Source: Niebla homalea
Lineage: Eukaryota > Ascomycota > Lecanoromycetes > Lecanorales > Ramalinaceae
DNA length: 64,000 nucleotides
NCBI GenBank assembly: GCA_019925105.1
Contig: JAHGAU010000005.1
Location: 1,736,001 to 1,800,000 of the forward strand
Direction: 5' to 3'
Shown: one piece after another, positions 47,232 through 58,073 of the stretch
Layout of the letters: each line of letters begins with the position of its first letter
How positions within the stretch are numbered: the stretch's first letter is position 1
Notes under the pieces: model-generated
Told to the model about the DNA's origin: nothing
Seen by the model: the letters and a program-made list of their open reading frames with translations, nothing else
Database searches by the model: none
Program-made: the position numbers and the translations under genes

Positions 47232-47885
47232 ATGAAGTCCCTCACAGCCTCAACCCTCATACTCAGATTACAACCGCACACTGCCAAAATATAGTCGGTA
47301 ACGGCTCGCAAATCTCAGACAGCAACATCTCCAATCCTCAGACACCCAAGACCTCTTCATCATCTTCTCCGTCACAAAAAATCTGCTTGGCGTGGACTTC
47401 ACGATCCGAGACTACAGTACCACCGTCTATAGCGGCAAATGCTCGATCCCCGCCCAAGCTAATGCCTCTTCCTCGAACGCTGATGGCTCACAAGGCGGCT
47501 CCGCCCAAGCTGCTGGCTCCTACCCCCCCGCCCAAGTCAATAGCTCACAATCCCCCGTGCCTGTAGGCGTGCCGCAGCCGTGCGAGCCGGCCACTTTTCA
47601 GTACAGGATCGAGCAGTGGGCCGATCCGACGAACTTCGATTTGAACCTTATGCACACATGAGTCCTCTTCGCCCGTTATTCTCCGTATGGCTCGATGATG
47701 ATAGGCTGACAATGGCCTGTTTCTTTTTTTTTGGGACATATAGTATCCAAAACGGCACCGATCCCGCCCAAGTGAGGTCTTGCATGGTAATCGCCACTGG
47801 AGGCGTGAGCCAGTGCCGTGCGGTCGGGAGGCCGGCGCCTGCGGGGTGGCAGGGGGATGCGGTGAATACCGATATGCCTTATTAG
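47232..47885 (+). pseudogene. Decayed small secreted protein
   Basis: It begins MKSLTASTLIL like a signal peptide, but the continuation (ITTAHCQNIVGNGSQ), the following block (DLFIIFSVTKNLLGVDFTIRDY, then YSGKCSIPAQ and FQYRIEQWADPTNFDLNLMHT) and the final block (IQNGTDPAQVRSCMVIATGG) lie in different frames. Only the last junction has an acceptor (ATATAG at about 47743), and no matching GT donor is present before it. The pattern resembles small cysteine-containing secreted proteins of plant-associated or saprotrophic fungi. Either it is a pseudogene with two or three frameshifts or its introns are non-canonical. No function is proposed. Confidence 0.45.
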
Positions 47886-48454
47886 ATAAGGATGCGTTAG
47901 TGGTGGAAAGAGGTTAGATGAGGTAAGGAAAAGGTCCGGGGTATGTCTGGCGACCACTCGGGAGACGCGTCTGCGCTGTCCAGTGCTTTGTCAACCTTGG
48001 GGTCGAAGTAGTCGACCTAAGTCCATTTCTGGTAGATTAGGAAATCCACATATACATTGCGTGAAGGCGGTGTAATTCGAAGTCGTAACCTTTTTGCTCC
48101 TGGTTTCATGTGAACCCATCCATTCTGGTGCCTCATCACCGACCGTATCGATTATGCGTCTTCGCGCTTTTGCGACGAAAATATTCCTGGAGACGTCCAA
48201 TTGAGCCTTGGCTTTTTAGCGATCTCATTCGCCTCATCAAAATAGCTCATGATGAACCTGTCTTCTCAGTTCAACTCAGTCGTAAGCTTTCCGACGCTCA
48301 CTTATCAGCGACATCTGAGTTTTGAAGCCATCCTGTATGCCTAAGGGGCAGCAGTGTTCCCTAAGACCCTATCAGTAGTATTCAGGGAGTCTCTCGGGAT
48401 CACCAGCAGCCTCGCCACTGCACCATGGAAATTCAGGTACGAGGACAAGCAAGC
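47886..48454. other. Intergenic
   Basis: No supported coding sequence. It may include the lost 5' half of the HET relic that follows. Confidence 0.4.
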
Positions 48455-49206
48455 CTTGATATCTTCTGGGCCGACGCGGTTTGTATCAACCAGAGCAATG
48501 GTGTTCAAGAAGCTCTCACCTTGACCACATGAAGCAAATACATGGTAGTGAGAAGCAAGTCTGGGTCTGGCTCAGCCCAGGTGAGGATTGGACGAGTTTT
48601 TATTTGTTTTCCCCATGTCCTTTTGAAGCGCTGTAATTCCAGGAAGTCTGACCACGGGGTTGACCCACTCGATTACAAGGACAGAACTGCTCTGTAGAGC
48701 GTCCAGGGACGCAAAGCCTAAGCAAAGTGGACTGCTTGATAATATCTCGCAGAAAGTATTATCTTGGCGAGCTGGATGAATTCTAAGCCTCCCTTGGTAT
48801 CTGAAGGCTAGGGGACCGTTCAGTAGCTAACGCTTGCTCGCCCAATGGGGCTTCGTCGCAATTTCGAGCCTCCTTGGGAGAACTTGGTTTGTACCGCGAT
48901 TATTCAGTATAGTCTGCAACACTATCCAGCTTAAGATGGCCAAACAACTTTGATTTAATGATGGCCGCTCAACTCATGTTGGGACCTGGCTTACAGACTT
49001 GCAAACCGACTAGAGGTCCATCCATTGTATTCCATCTTGATCCCTCAAAGTCTACCCTCATGCTTGCATCCTGGATTGTTAGTACAACGGGATTGGGATC
49101 TCGAGCGACATTGAATGATCAGGGGTTTCACGAGCACGTACCGGAACTTAGAGCTGATTATGATTTCTGCTTGAAGGAAGCAGTTACAAAATCAGTGGGG
49201 GACTAG
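48455..49206 (+). pseudogene. HET-domain relic
   Basis: From 48455 the frame reads LDIFWADAVCINQSN, the hallmark W-x-DA-x-CINQ motif of heterokaryon-incompatibility (HET) domains. It soon stops. In another frame follows DHMKQIHGSEKQVWVWLSPGEDW (about 48520-48590), which corresponds to the next HET block (M..IY..A..V..WLG). A later open block (48958-49206) ends PELRADYDFCLKEA, resembling the DPRDK..PDY region near the end of HET domains. HET proteins trigger self/non-self cell death on hyphal fusion. Here frameshifts and stops separate the blocks and the start is missing, so no working protein is expected. Confidence 0.65.
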
Positions 49207-50148
49207 CTGAAAAGGTTCGCTTGTATTGTCTTTGTGGAGGGGAAAGCGAGAGGAATATGGTACCATTATCGAAAGACTCTGAGTACTCCGGATCTCCTAC
49301 ACTTGTGGCAGGAAGTCAAGCCGACACCACTAGCGGTCGGTATATCAATCTTTATGCCCTTCTCATGTGCTGGTGCTGGAGCCGAGCCCCCAGTCACTGC
49401 CCCTGGTGCTGAGGTTTATGCTTTTCCAAAGTCTTATATGGCTTTGCGTCAGATACTCCAGGCCAGAAAGCTTTTTGCAACGAATGAATGACGGCGGAGT
49501 GGATCTGGCACCTGACCTCGCTTACCCTAAAGCCTGTGTGACTCTTCTTGCTTGCCTCTCTAGGCCTTTGGTCGCGAAGCCTTCCAGGAGTAATCGACCA
49601 TGTTTCCATGTGATCGGTGAATGTTATCTTTGCGCACTAATACATAGGGGAACCTTTGAACAGCCAATTGCTGAGGGTGTGGAAAGCTTGTGAAGATGTA
49701 CGGCGCTCGTATGAGGGAGCTTCAATCTTGCGTCTACCAAGTATGGAACGGAAGCGGCAGCACTGATGGGCTTGCGAGACCCTTCAAAGATCACGCATGT
49801 TCAATGTTAGCGTCGAGTATTCTGTGAAACGAGTCAGTCCCTCCTCGAGACTGCTTCGCGACTCGAAGCAGTATCACCATGAACGTGCGAAGGGATCTGC
49901 AATACGCATCTTTCGCTTTCCAGGCGATGGGACTGTGTTCCACACCTATTTAAGAACGGCTAAAGACAATAAACTCGGGTGCTGATTCCGCGGCCTCTTC
50001 TATCAGTCCCAGAAGACACATTTGAGCTGTTCAGGATAGTGTCTCACCAGCTCTCCCACAACGCGGAACATCGGTACTGTTACTGAATGACACAGCACAT
50101 CTCCTCAAGGTGAAAGGTCTGCATCATAAAGGTATATACCAACCAAGA
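49207..50148. other. Intergenic with weak open frames
   Basis: Open segments at 49234-49491 and 49367-49693 (plus) could be further remains of the HET-like gene, but they show no motif. Nothing else is seen. Confidence 0.35.
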
Positions 50149-50505
50149 TTACTCTTGTCGAGCCGAATCTACAACAGGCCTTGATAGGCCCTGCCACCCT
50201 ATTCTGCGACCGCTATGGTGGGGCTTCTTTGATACGCAATCATCACTTATTACCGTCTCCTTCCATTCATATTGATGAAACTCGCAAAGATGTTCAGGAG
50301 TGACAGACGGCGGAAGCTCATTGATTGGCGAAGATTGAGTTGTGTACTTCACCGCAGACGAATTTAATGAACACGCAGCGACATCAGTATCGTTTTGCAA
50401 GCAGTCGAGCTCCAAGGAGTGTTTCATGTAGTCATTGAAGAGTTCGTCCAACAGCACTCTGAAATGACAGTCTGAAATATTACAGGTTTCTTTGTTCAAA
50501 GACAT
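50149..50505 (-). CDS. Hypothetical small ORF, 118 aa
   Basis: An ATG-started open frame just 3' of, and on the same strand as, the alpha/beta hydrolase (37 bp between its ATG and the hydrolase stop). The composition is protein-like (DCHFRVLLDELFNDYMKHSLELD, several cysteines, charged). No domain, signal peptide or membrane segment is recognised. The closeness to the upstream stop argues that it may only be part of that gene's 3' UTR. Confidence 0.22.
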   Translation of the reverse strand: MSLNKETCNISDCHFRVLLDELFNDYMKHSLELDCLQNDTDVAACSLNSSAVKYTTQSSPINELPPSVTPEHLCEFHQYEWKETVISDDCVSKKPHHSGRRIGWQGLSRPVVDSARQE

Positions 50506-50542
50506 ACTATCTATATATCCTGTGCTGCCTTTCCTATCTCCC

Positions 50543-51427
50543 TTACTCCGCGACGTTCCTCTTCAAAAAACCCTCAATCAAGTCAGCAAAAAGCTCTTCA
50601 TTCGTCTCTAGGGCAAAGTGTCCCGCATCAATCAAATGCTTTTCAAAGACCTTGACATCCCTCTCAAAAGCGTCCGCCCCCTCCTTAACAAAGATAACAT
50701 CGTTCTTCCCCCACACCGCCAGCACCGGCACCCTACTCTCCCTAAACCACCGCTGAAACTCCGGATACAACGGCACGTTACTCGCGTAGTCCCTCAGCAA
50801 ATCCAGCTGCACGTCTTTATTCCCCTCCCTCTCCATCAACGCCTGATCGAGATGATAGGATGCCGGCTGCACCCTATCAGCATGCGGGTTTCCGAACTCG
50901 TACTGCCACTTCGTGGCCTCGAACACCAGCACCTTCTCCGCCAACTGCTCCCTCTCCTCGGGCGAGCCCGACTTCCAGTAGGACTTCACCGGAGCCCAGA
51001 ACTCGGTGCCGAACCCCTCTTCGTAGGCGTTACCGTTCTGGGTCACCACCGCCGTGATCATCTCGGGATGCTCGAGCGCCAGACGGAGACCGACCGGGGC
51101 GCCGTAGTCGAAGATGTATACAGCGAATTTCTGCAGCGCGAGCGCGGTGACGAAGGCATCGATTGTCTTTGTCAGGTTTGCGAAGGTATACTCGTACTTC
51201 CGTTCGCTGAGAACGGCGGTGAAGCCGTAGCCCGGGAGGTCGGGGGCAATGACGCGGTGGTTGCGGGCCAGGAGGGGAATGAGGTTGCGGAATTGGTGGG
51301 AGGAGGAGGGGAAGCCGTGCAAGAGGAGAATGACGGGGGCGTCAAGGGACCCGGCAGACCGATAGAAGATGTCGATGCCGTCGGCCTTGAGCGTGAAGAC
51401 TTGAGTTTGGGGTGGGGTGGACATTGT
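50543..51427 (-). CDS. Alpha/beta hydrolase, epoxide-hydrolase-like
   Basis: Single exon, 294 aa from ATG 51427 (MSTPPQTQ); an in-frame ATG at 51472 would add 15 residues. Family features in order: oxyanion HGFP (about 36-39), APDLPGYG, the nucleophile region IFDYGAPVGLRLA with Asp about 106 (an Asp nucleophile, as in epoxide hydrolases and haloalkane dehalogenases), a helical cap (about 135-215), AVWGKNDVIF with a candidate charge-relay Asp, and the catalytic His in DAGHFALETN. No signal peptide, so probably cytosolic. The natural substrate cannot be read from the sequence; detoxification of small epoxides or esters is a guess. It appears intact among decayed neighbours. Confidence 0.87.
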   Translation of the reverse strand, partial: TMSTPPQTQVFTLKADGIDIFYRSAGSLDAPVILLLHGFPSSSHQFRNLIPLLARNHRVIAPDLPGYGFTAVLSERKYEYTFANLTKTIDAFVTALALQKFAVYIFDYGAPVGLRLALEHPEMITAVVTQNGNAYEEGFGTEFWAPVKSYWKSGSPEEREQLAEKVLVFEATKWQYEFGNPHADRVQPASYHLDQALMEREGNKDVQLDLLRDYASNVPLYPEFQRWFRESRVPVLAVWGKNDVIFVKEGADAFERDVKVFEKHLIDAGHFALETNEELFADLIEGFLKRNVAE

Positions 51428-51472
51428 GGTCGTGGTAGTGGCCTGGTTGAAGTTGCTGAGATGGGCTCGCAT

Positions 51473-53066
51473 GTGATGGAAATATGGGTCTTTGGCAAGT
51501 CTGAACGTTCGCTTTGCTGAAGACGATTGATATGGACCCTGATGGCTCTTCAAGATCCTTGGGGAGACGCTCCATCATGTATTCCTCACTCCCCCATTAC
51601 CGACATTCTGTATTACCAATCCAACTCCAGTGCTTAGTCAATATACATTTCCGCGCCTCTGTGCGCGCCCACGATTACATAAGTGCGGTGTGTCTCGAAC
51701 TTCATGGAATTCCATATCAGGTCGATCGCGAACAACGTCAGCCCATGTCAACATCTGAATAATCCCGGGACACACGCACACTCTTCTCTTCGACTTTGGG
51801 TGAGATCACTGACAAGCCTGCTGATTCTAGAAGATCCATCATATATTTTCGTACGATTCTGGACCGCTAGGTAATGCCGATTGGAGGTCAAAATAGATGG
51901 GAAGATATTGTATGTGATCGTCAATAGCACTGCTCTCACTGCGCATCATGTGTTACTAAAAGCCATGCTGTCTAGGGATAGTACGCAGGAACGGGGTTTG
52001 CGGATGACTGTCGCTCCAGTATATACTTCGATGTTGGCCTGGACACATAGCCCAGGAGAATTCTTGGATTGGTCGAAAGATGGCTTGAACAGCAGGAATT
52101 ATGCCAATGTTGAATCCAAGGATATTGAACCTCATTTCTGGAGCCAAGACTAAGGGCTCTCGAATTCGGTAGCCTACTGAGAATTGTTAGAGCTGATTCA
52201 ATTGGCGATCCGCTGTACACCCCATTGTGCGGACCATCCTACCTGTGATGTTCCTTATCAATATTAACGCCTTGGAACTCATTGCATCCGCAAACTCCGA
52301 TGGAAGCGCACGCTTCCAAGCGAGCTCATTCTCCACGAGCAAGAGGCGAGCGAGAGGTATGAGAAGCTCAAAGGCGGTGAAGTTTGAGGCGTTGATCGCC
52401 TGTGGGGTCAAGGGTGACGATGGCTGTCTCTCGGACTACCCGACTGATATCTTGGAATACAAGCCATACCAGCTGCCGGAGATCGAGCAGCAGAGGGATT
52501 CCAGTGACGTGACGCCGAAGCGTCGCTGAAATGCTTGCTCAACGGCTTAAGATTGTGGGTCTGGCACGCGCAATAATGGTTGCAGATTCGTTGAGCCGGA
52601 CAGTGCGATACCCACGAGCTGGCAATTGGATCCGAACCTCCCGTCTTCTCAGTGGACATGGATGTCAATGATGGCTTCGACCTCGAGGACGTATGCCGTT
52701 ACTTGAGATTGTCCTGCAGGAGGGTTAAAAAAGAGAGATGGAATTGGGTGGACTCTAGAAAAGCAGGAATCCGAATAGGGAGCTTGGCATAGATGGTCTT
52801 GAATAGAATATGTTGAGCATTGAAGATGCAGGTATAACGAGGCATATGCGAAACCGACAAGTAGTGGTTAGGAGGCTGGAATGGGACGGTTGGACCAAGG
52901 CGACGGGTGTGAGCAATCCAGTGGTCCGAATTCACGAGTGGGATGATGACGGAAGGTGGCTTCCAGTCACAGGCTTAGACTCCCATAGACGAGACTGTCG
53001 TGATTCTGAAATATGCCCAGAACTATTTCACTACCATCGCCCAGCTATCTCGAGTCTCCACATTTG
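51473..53066. other. Intergenic with possible minus-strand remnants
   Basis: On the minus strand, 52187-52411 (FELLIPLARLLLVENELAWKRALPSEF type) and 52699-52935 are open and protein-like but in different frames and without matching splice sites. They may be fragments of another lost gene. No domain could be assigned. Confidence 0.35.
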
Positions 53067-54863
53067 CTATGACATGTCCAACTCGGCATCAACCAAGCTC
53101 TTCTGACCCGGGGGACCTTCTGATCCCCACCAGGTGCGTATGGACCTGCTTCTCTGAACTTTGTATCTCTCCACCTCCGCGCTCGCGAAGCCCATCCGTT
53201 GCCCAGCAACCTTCAACATCCTTACAATCCACGCTTTCTCCTCCTCACTGATGAACATACGCAAAGCCATTCGCAGCGCGTCGACCAGAAACAGCGGGCC
53301 CAAAAATGGTGCGCGATACATGAATTCGGGAGACTTGCAGATCTGGCGGCATAGGCAGCGTTCTCAGCAATGTAGGAAGGGGCAATGCCTCGGCTTTTGT
53401 CGGCAGCCCAAAAGGAGCTGATGTTCCTAGAATGAGGATCGTTCCTTCCAGGAGATGAAGGAACTTGCGTACAGTCGTTTGGAGGCCCAGGCGCCGGTCT
53501 GGGTAGGTCTTGCGCTTCTAGCGGTATTGGTGGTGGCTGCATCGCTTGAAGACTGGTTATTCTAGCCCCAGAATAGCAATACTTATTGCGCACATGGTTG
53601 TCCAGTAGCAGCAGTAGTGCGTTGCTATGTGAATATCTGGGTAAGTGTACACAACAGGAGAAAGTGAATCCTGCAGGGAGGACGTTGTCTCCGTAGGTCC
53701 TGTTCCTGCTGCGAGCATCTCCTGGCCCATGCGATGATGGATCGAACGGAAATTTGAGCGGTGAGTGAGAGCCGTGGTCTGCAAAAGCAAAATTCCTCCG
53801 CCTGAGTATTAGATTTTCCAATAGCATGATTGACCTTTCTCAAAATATCAGGGCATCCGACAGGTTCCTGGAAGTATTGCTCATCGGAGACGATCAATGG
53901 CCGATGTGACCAGTCTTGGTTTTGAATCCCAGCAGAGCTTGCGCCAAGGCGCAGCTTCAAGGAAGCATGGAGTGTTCCGTTGGAAAGCGTCCATGATCAC
54001 AGGGGTTCGACATGCTAGGAAGACCAAACAGCCAAATCCTGATCGATGTCTCTCAGGACTACGAAGCTCGATCAGACAGCCAGCGCCTCCAGCATGCCTA
54101 GTCCACGCATAATCATTGGTGCAATTAAAGACATCGTAGAAAGATAGTAGGACGGTAGCGCTTAGAGTGTCTGATGATAGACCCTCATTTGCATCCTGAA
54201 GAGTACGCTTGAGACTGAGGAGTGATCCACCATAAAGGAACGAGAAACCTCTGTGAACTCCGGATCTTCTGGTTTCTGGCCAAGATTGGAGATGGAGATA
54301 GCTCGAAAAGCCCAGTCAGGGAGGGGTACAAGGAGCGTTTGAGTGCGATTTCGGTCAGCCAGGAGCTATGTGAGCGGAAGGTAGATGCCAAGACCAGCTC
54401 TCAGAGGGAAGCAATAAAGTTAGCAAGAAGTTGGACCTGCATCACATTCGGAGCAAGCAGGGTGACTAATACTCCTCTTTCGAAGGCTCCTTGGATTCAC
54501 TGGCCAGTCTCATTGATTGGTCGAGAGTCCTCTGTAGCGTCTTGACTTGCTGAAAACTCGCGTGAGCCAGATTGGAGCCCTGGTTCTGACACGGGTGAAG
54601 TTGTAAAAGGTCTTGGAGATGCTTCAGCAGGGAATACTGGAGACTCCAGGGCAGGAGCATCATAAAGGCTGCGCAGTTGCGGACCTTCATCAACAAATTC
54701 GATTGGATCAAAACCAGAGCAGATTCGATCTGCGCGTATGCAGCGCTGACATGCAGGTCTATTCTGATCGCATTTGACACGACGTGCAACACAGACGCGG
54801 CAACCCTTACTCCTCGGGTTCTTGACGGGTGGCGCCAGCTTGGGCCGGAATGATAGGTTGAGC
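53067..54863 (-). pseudogene. Zn2Cys6 transcription-factor relic
   Basis: At 54801-54719 a complete zinc cluster is encoded: CRVC, then C-x6-C, C-x2-C and a last C with exact Zn2Cys6 spacing (..KCDQNRPACQRC..), preceded by KLAPPVKNPRSKG. The frame then runs into in-frame TGA codons at 54499-54497 and 54403-54401. Further on, in another frame, 54110-53881 reads WTRHAGGAGCLIELRSPERH, the family's middle-region block, ending at a TGA. The C-terminal block FLGPLFLVDALRMALRMF.. (53321-53067) is out of frame with its natural upstream partner AENAAYAA. No start codon is found upstream of the cluster. It was once a full-length zinc-cluster regulator of the fungal-specific type; it is now broken by stops and frameshifts. 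Confidence 0.72.
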
Positions 54864-55748
54864 TAGTGTCCAGATTGGCGATGTCTATTCTTGCTTCTTG
54901 TTCTCAATGCCTGCTGGAATGAGCCTCTTCCACATCTATGGCCGTACATTAAGCTTTTGGCAAGACGTTGTTGTCAATGTGGAAAATCCCAGGAAGCTCG
55001 CAAGGTGTCCCTCAGTCTCGATTCTTGATATCGTTATCGGTCAGCCTGGAGGACCCTGCGCCTGTCATTCAAGGCGAGTACCAAAAGGTCTCGAGTCGAT
55101 TTTTGGGGATCTCGCTTCAAGTTCAGGTTCCCTTGAACCCTCTTCCACACACTTGTCCTGGAAAAAGGTGAGGCTGGACCTTCTGTGAGGATCACCATCA
55201 TCATCTCGACGCGAGAGATTCAATTTTCCAAGTTTGTGGAAACTTTATGATTGCGTCAACGTTCTCCGCCGCAACCCCTGGAGCTAGTGCCCAGAGCGGC
55301 ATAGCGTCCGCAAATTGATAATCTAGATCTCTTCATCAAAAAACTTCATGATTATTGCCCATCATCGATATCGGCTTACAGAGTAGACCCATAGATGGCT
55401 TTCAGCTGCTACATCTAAGTAGAGGAAACCTTTATCGAGTAGTATAAAGGTCCGTATTTGCTGTCGCTGCTATCTGGAGAAGAATAAATGCTATCAGAGC
55501 CCATGCCTAGATAGTTTAAATACAACAAACCCTCAGGTGTGATGGGCTGTTTCTTTTCTTCTGCGAGTGTGACGATGTCTATACTCTAATGCTAGGGCAA
55601 GTAGAAGCTGTATTGATTCGCGTCTGCATCCGAATTTGTAACTTACCCAGGAGCCGTATTCGACCTGTGACCTTGGGTCTAGCCCTGCAATGTAACGACT
55701 AGTTCATACTCTGTTAGGGTCTTCTGCGGGACTGTATAATTGAGGGCA
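54864..55748. other. Intergenic
   Basis: No supported gene. A plus-strand open segment (54898-55188) shows no domain. It may contain the lost 5' end of the zinc-cluster relic. Confidence 0.4.
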
Positions 55749-56651
55749 CTAATAGGGCGCTGAAAGGTCCATTGAGCTTGCCGAGATGGCTTGCATCTGA
55801 GGGTCTGTGATTCTGTCGAAGCAGAATGGCTGGTTGAGATTGGCTTGCACAAAATCAGATCTGACGATAAAGAGCAGGATGAAGGACGAATTTAGGCTGA
55901 AGCCCTTGAGCACGATCCCGCCTGAAGCTGTAGACGTTACGCTGACAAAAGCGTAGGTCATGGCAGAGAGGAATGAATGCCTAGAGAGATCAACGTTGGG
56001 GAAGGCTTGCGGCACCCATGGAAGGGGAAGACATAGCCGACATGAAAATCCTTCTCAAAGGGTGTGGTCCCTGGATATTTACCTCGCTGAAGCAGAACGG
56101 TGAGCTTAGCCAATACTGGTACTTCGAGTGAGGCCTGGGTCTACTGACGAGACCGCCATGAGACTGTCCAAGCCCCAGGCGGTCGTACGACAAGGTGCAG
56201 TATTTGTAATCGTCAGTCTCGACAGCAGTATAGCTGTAGTCGAAGACTTTGCATGGAAGGCAGGTCTCAGCAGCTGCTCTCAGTCAACACCACTGTGCCT
56301 TTTCATAATAAACATTAGCATTAGCTCACCTTTGGTCAAAGCTTAACCTGTGGGTCAAGGTTTGCACTGTCGGCTCCTTCGCCACCACCTGGCTATGCGT
56401 GCAAAGTTCCGTGGCGATGATGTACGGGTTTGCAATCATTTTATAGCATGTCAAAGCGACTTCGGGAAAGCTTCCCCCCTGTGTGAGGTTTGAAAAGAAC
56501 GCAGTCGCATTGAAATTGGAGGCGAGAGTCGGTATGTCGAGGAAGGCCGTCACGCTGTGAATTTCAGAGGGACTCTTATGTTTTGGCAGACCTTCGCACC
56601 TGAAAACCCGAACAAAGTGGCAGCCGCAGCAGCACCTAACAGAGAATGCAT
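55749..56651 (-). pseudogene. Secreted alpha/beta-hydrolase relic
   Basis: It starts with a good signal peptide, MHSLLGAAAAATLFGFSG, then AKVCQNI. One base later out of frame comes DIPTLASNFNATAFFSNLTQGGSF.., a well-known N-terminal block of fungal secreted alpha/beta hydrolases. After a plausible intron (GTGAGC..GCAG, about 56332-56275) the block DYSYTAVETDDYKYCTLSYDRLGLGQSHGG follows. Then, after another frame change, GGIVLKGFSLNSSF and DFVQANLNQPF appear. The order matches the family, but frameshifts separate the blocks, and the catalytic Ser/His region is partly missing or unreadable. The substrate is unknown. It lies between two other broken genes. Confidence 0.62.
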
Positions 56652-57113
56652 GGGTTCAAAGTAGGACGGCTTCGCAACAGCATGAGAGACAATTATAAAG
56701 ATGGACGCAACAGTTCCAAAAGGAGAGGAGCGATGAAGAGCCCACCTTGTCACATGTATGGGGAAGGGGGAAGATGAAGATCGCCTTTCAACCACGTTCT
56801 AATCCTCATAGATGCACTGACCTTCAAGATACCGCAATCTTGGGCTCACAGCCTCATGCCGTATGTACTGACGTCGGAGGATCAAAATGTCAAGTATTGT
56901 ACTACAACCCTAACATACAGTGAATTCATCTGGAGTGCTTCCGACATCCTAACATCAATCACTGTCGAGTTACACCAGCAGCCGCAAAAGACAAGTTTAA
57001 GATAACAGAGATATCATCAAAGCCATAAGGAAAGATCACGCTTTCTGCACCGTGGTCTCGCTCAGGATATCAGGAGTCAGATCGCTATATCTTTGCGCCA
57101 TCAGAGCCATGGA
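56652..57113. other. Intergenic
   Basis: About 460 bp between the hydrolase relic's start and the RTA1-like relic's stop, both on the minus strand. Nothing is recognised beyond promoter/3' UTR-type sequence. Confidence 0.45.
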
Positions 57114-58073
57114 TCAAATAGCCATCTCACCAGTGGACCTCAAGTCTTCACCCACAACATCAGCCGTCTCAGAGGCAGGCTTCGATTCCACTTTACTGAA
57201 CCCTCTCTTGCCCAGATACTTCTCTCCAAACAACCAGGCCTTGACCTCACTCGGATGAACCGCATTGAACCCAAATACCCCCCAAAACATCAGCGCCGCA
57301 TCAAAAACGTACAAGAAATACTCATGGATAAGGATATACCCACTATTCCCATGCGCATATTCAATAATCCCGAAGACCGACCGGACCAGAATGAGAACGG
57401 AGACGATGTACAGCATGACCAAATGCTTGTACCAGGGTCTCTCAAGCGAAAGCGCGGTGGGCCCGCGACGCATGTTGCGGTCGAAGTGGCACGCCACAAT
57501 GATGAAAATGCCGAAGAAGAGGAGTTGAACGACAAGCCCGCCGATAATGAGGTAGCTCCCAGCCTTGGCAGCATTCGGGTTGGTGTCCTGTTTCGACACC
57601 ACCCCACCGCCGGTGCCCTGCACCATGAACGACACGATATCACCGCCCAAGAAGATCTTGGTCATCCAGCTCGGGCGGACGAAGGAGCGATCTTCGCCCT
57701 TGATGGGCCGGATGAGCCGGCCAAGAGACATGTAGACGCTCGCGGCGAAGAGGGCTGGGGCCAGGAGGATGAAGAGGGATTCGATGATGTAGGCGCCGAG
57801 GTCCCAATTTGGGGTCTCATGGGCCTGGAAGGCCTTTCAGACGTAGCCGACGATCTCGACTATTATACACTGTTAGCATGCGAGAATGGATCAGAAGCAG
57901 CTCGTTAACGGGTGGCTGCATACAGCTACTACCGATTATGAGTGGGATGAGGAACAGGTGCGTGTTGAAAGCATCTGGTAGAACTGCAGGCAGAGGCTGA
58001 GACAGAAGAGCACGGGGAAGTGAATGGCTGCGTCCATTGAGGGCACATATTGGTATAACCTATCATCGGCCAT
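57114..58073 (-). pseudogene. RTA1-family membrane protein, broken
   Basis: The start at 58073 reads MADDRLYQYVPSMDAAIHF, typical of RTA1/RTM1 seven-helix proteins (lipid-translocating-exporter type, linked to resistance to toxic lipophilic compounds in yeast). After QMLSTRT the frame is lost. Reading on one base shifted gives FLIPLIIG, so a single missing base near 57959 (TGG now TG) explains it. An intron (GTAGTA..ATAG) follows, then VEIVGYV and an in-frame TGA at 57839-57837 before KAFQAHETPNWDLGAYIIESLF. From MSLGRLIRPI (57731) the remaining helices are intact to the stop at 57114 (205 aa). With two lesions in the first third, the full protein cannot be made. A truncated product from the internal ATG is possible but would lack two or three helices. 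Confidence 0.72.

Noticed and set aside
47392..47661. Calling this an intact small secreted protein
   Set aside because: The preceding signal-peptide block and following block are out of frame and no canonical donor exists before the next acceptor.
50618..51520. 300-aa plus-strand open frame
   Set aside because: Exact antisense of the alpha/beta hydrolase, whose catalytic motifs identify the real strand.
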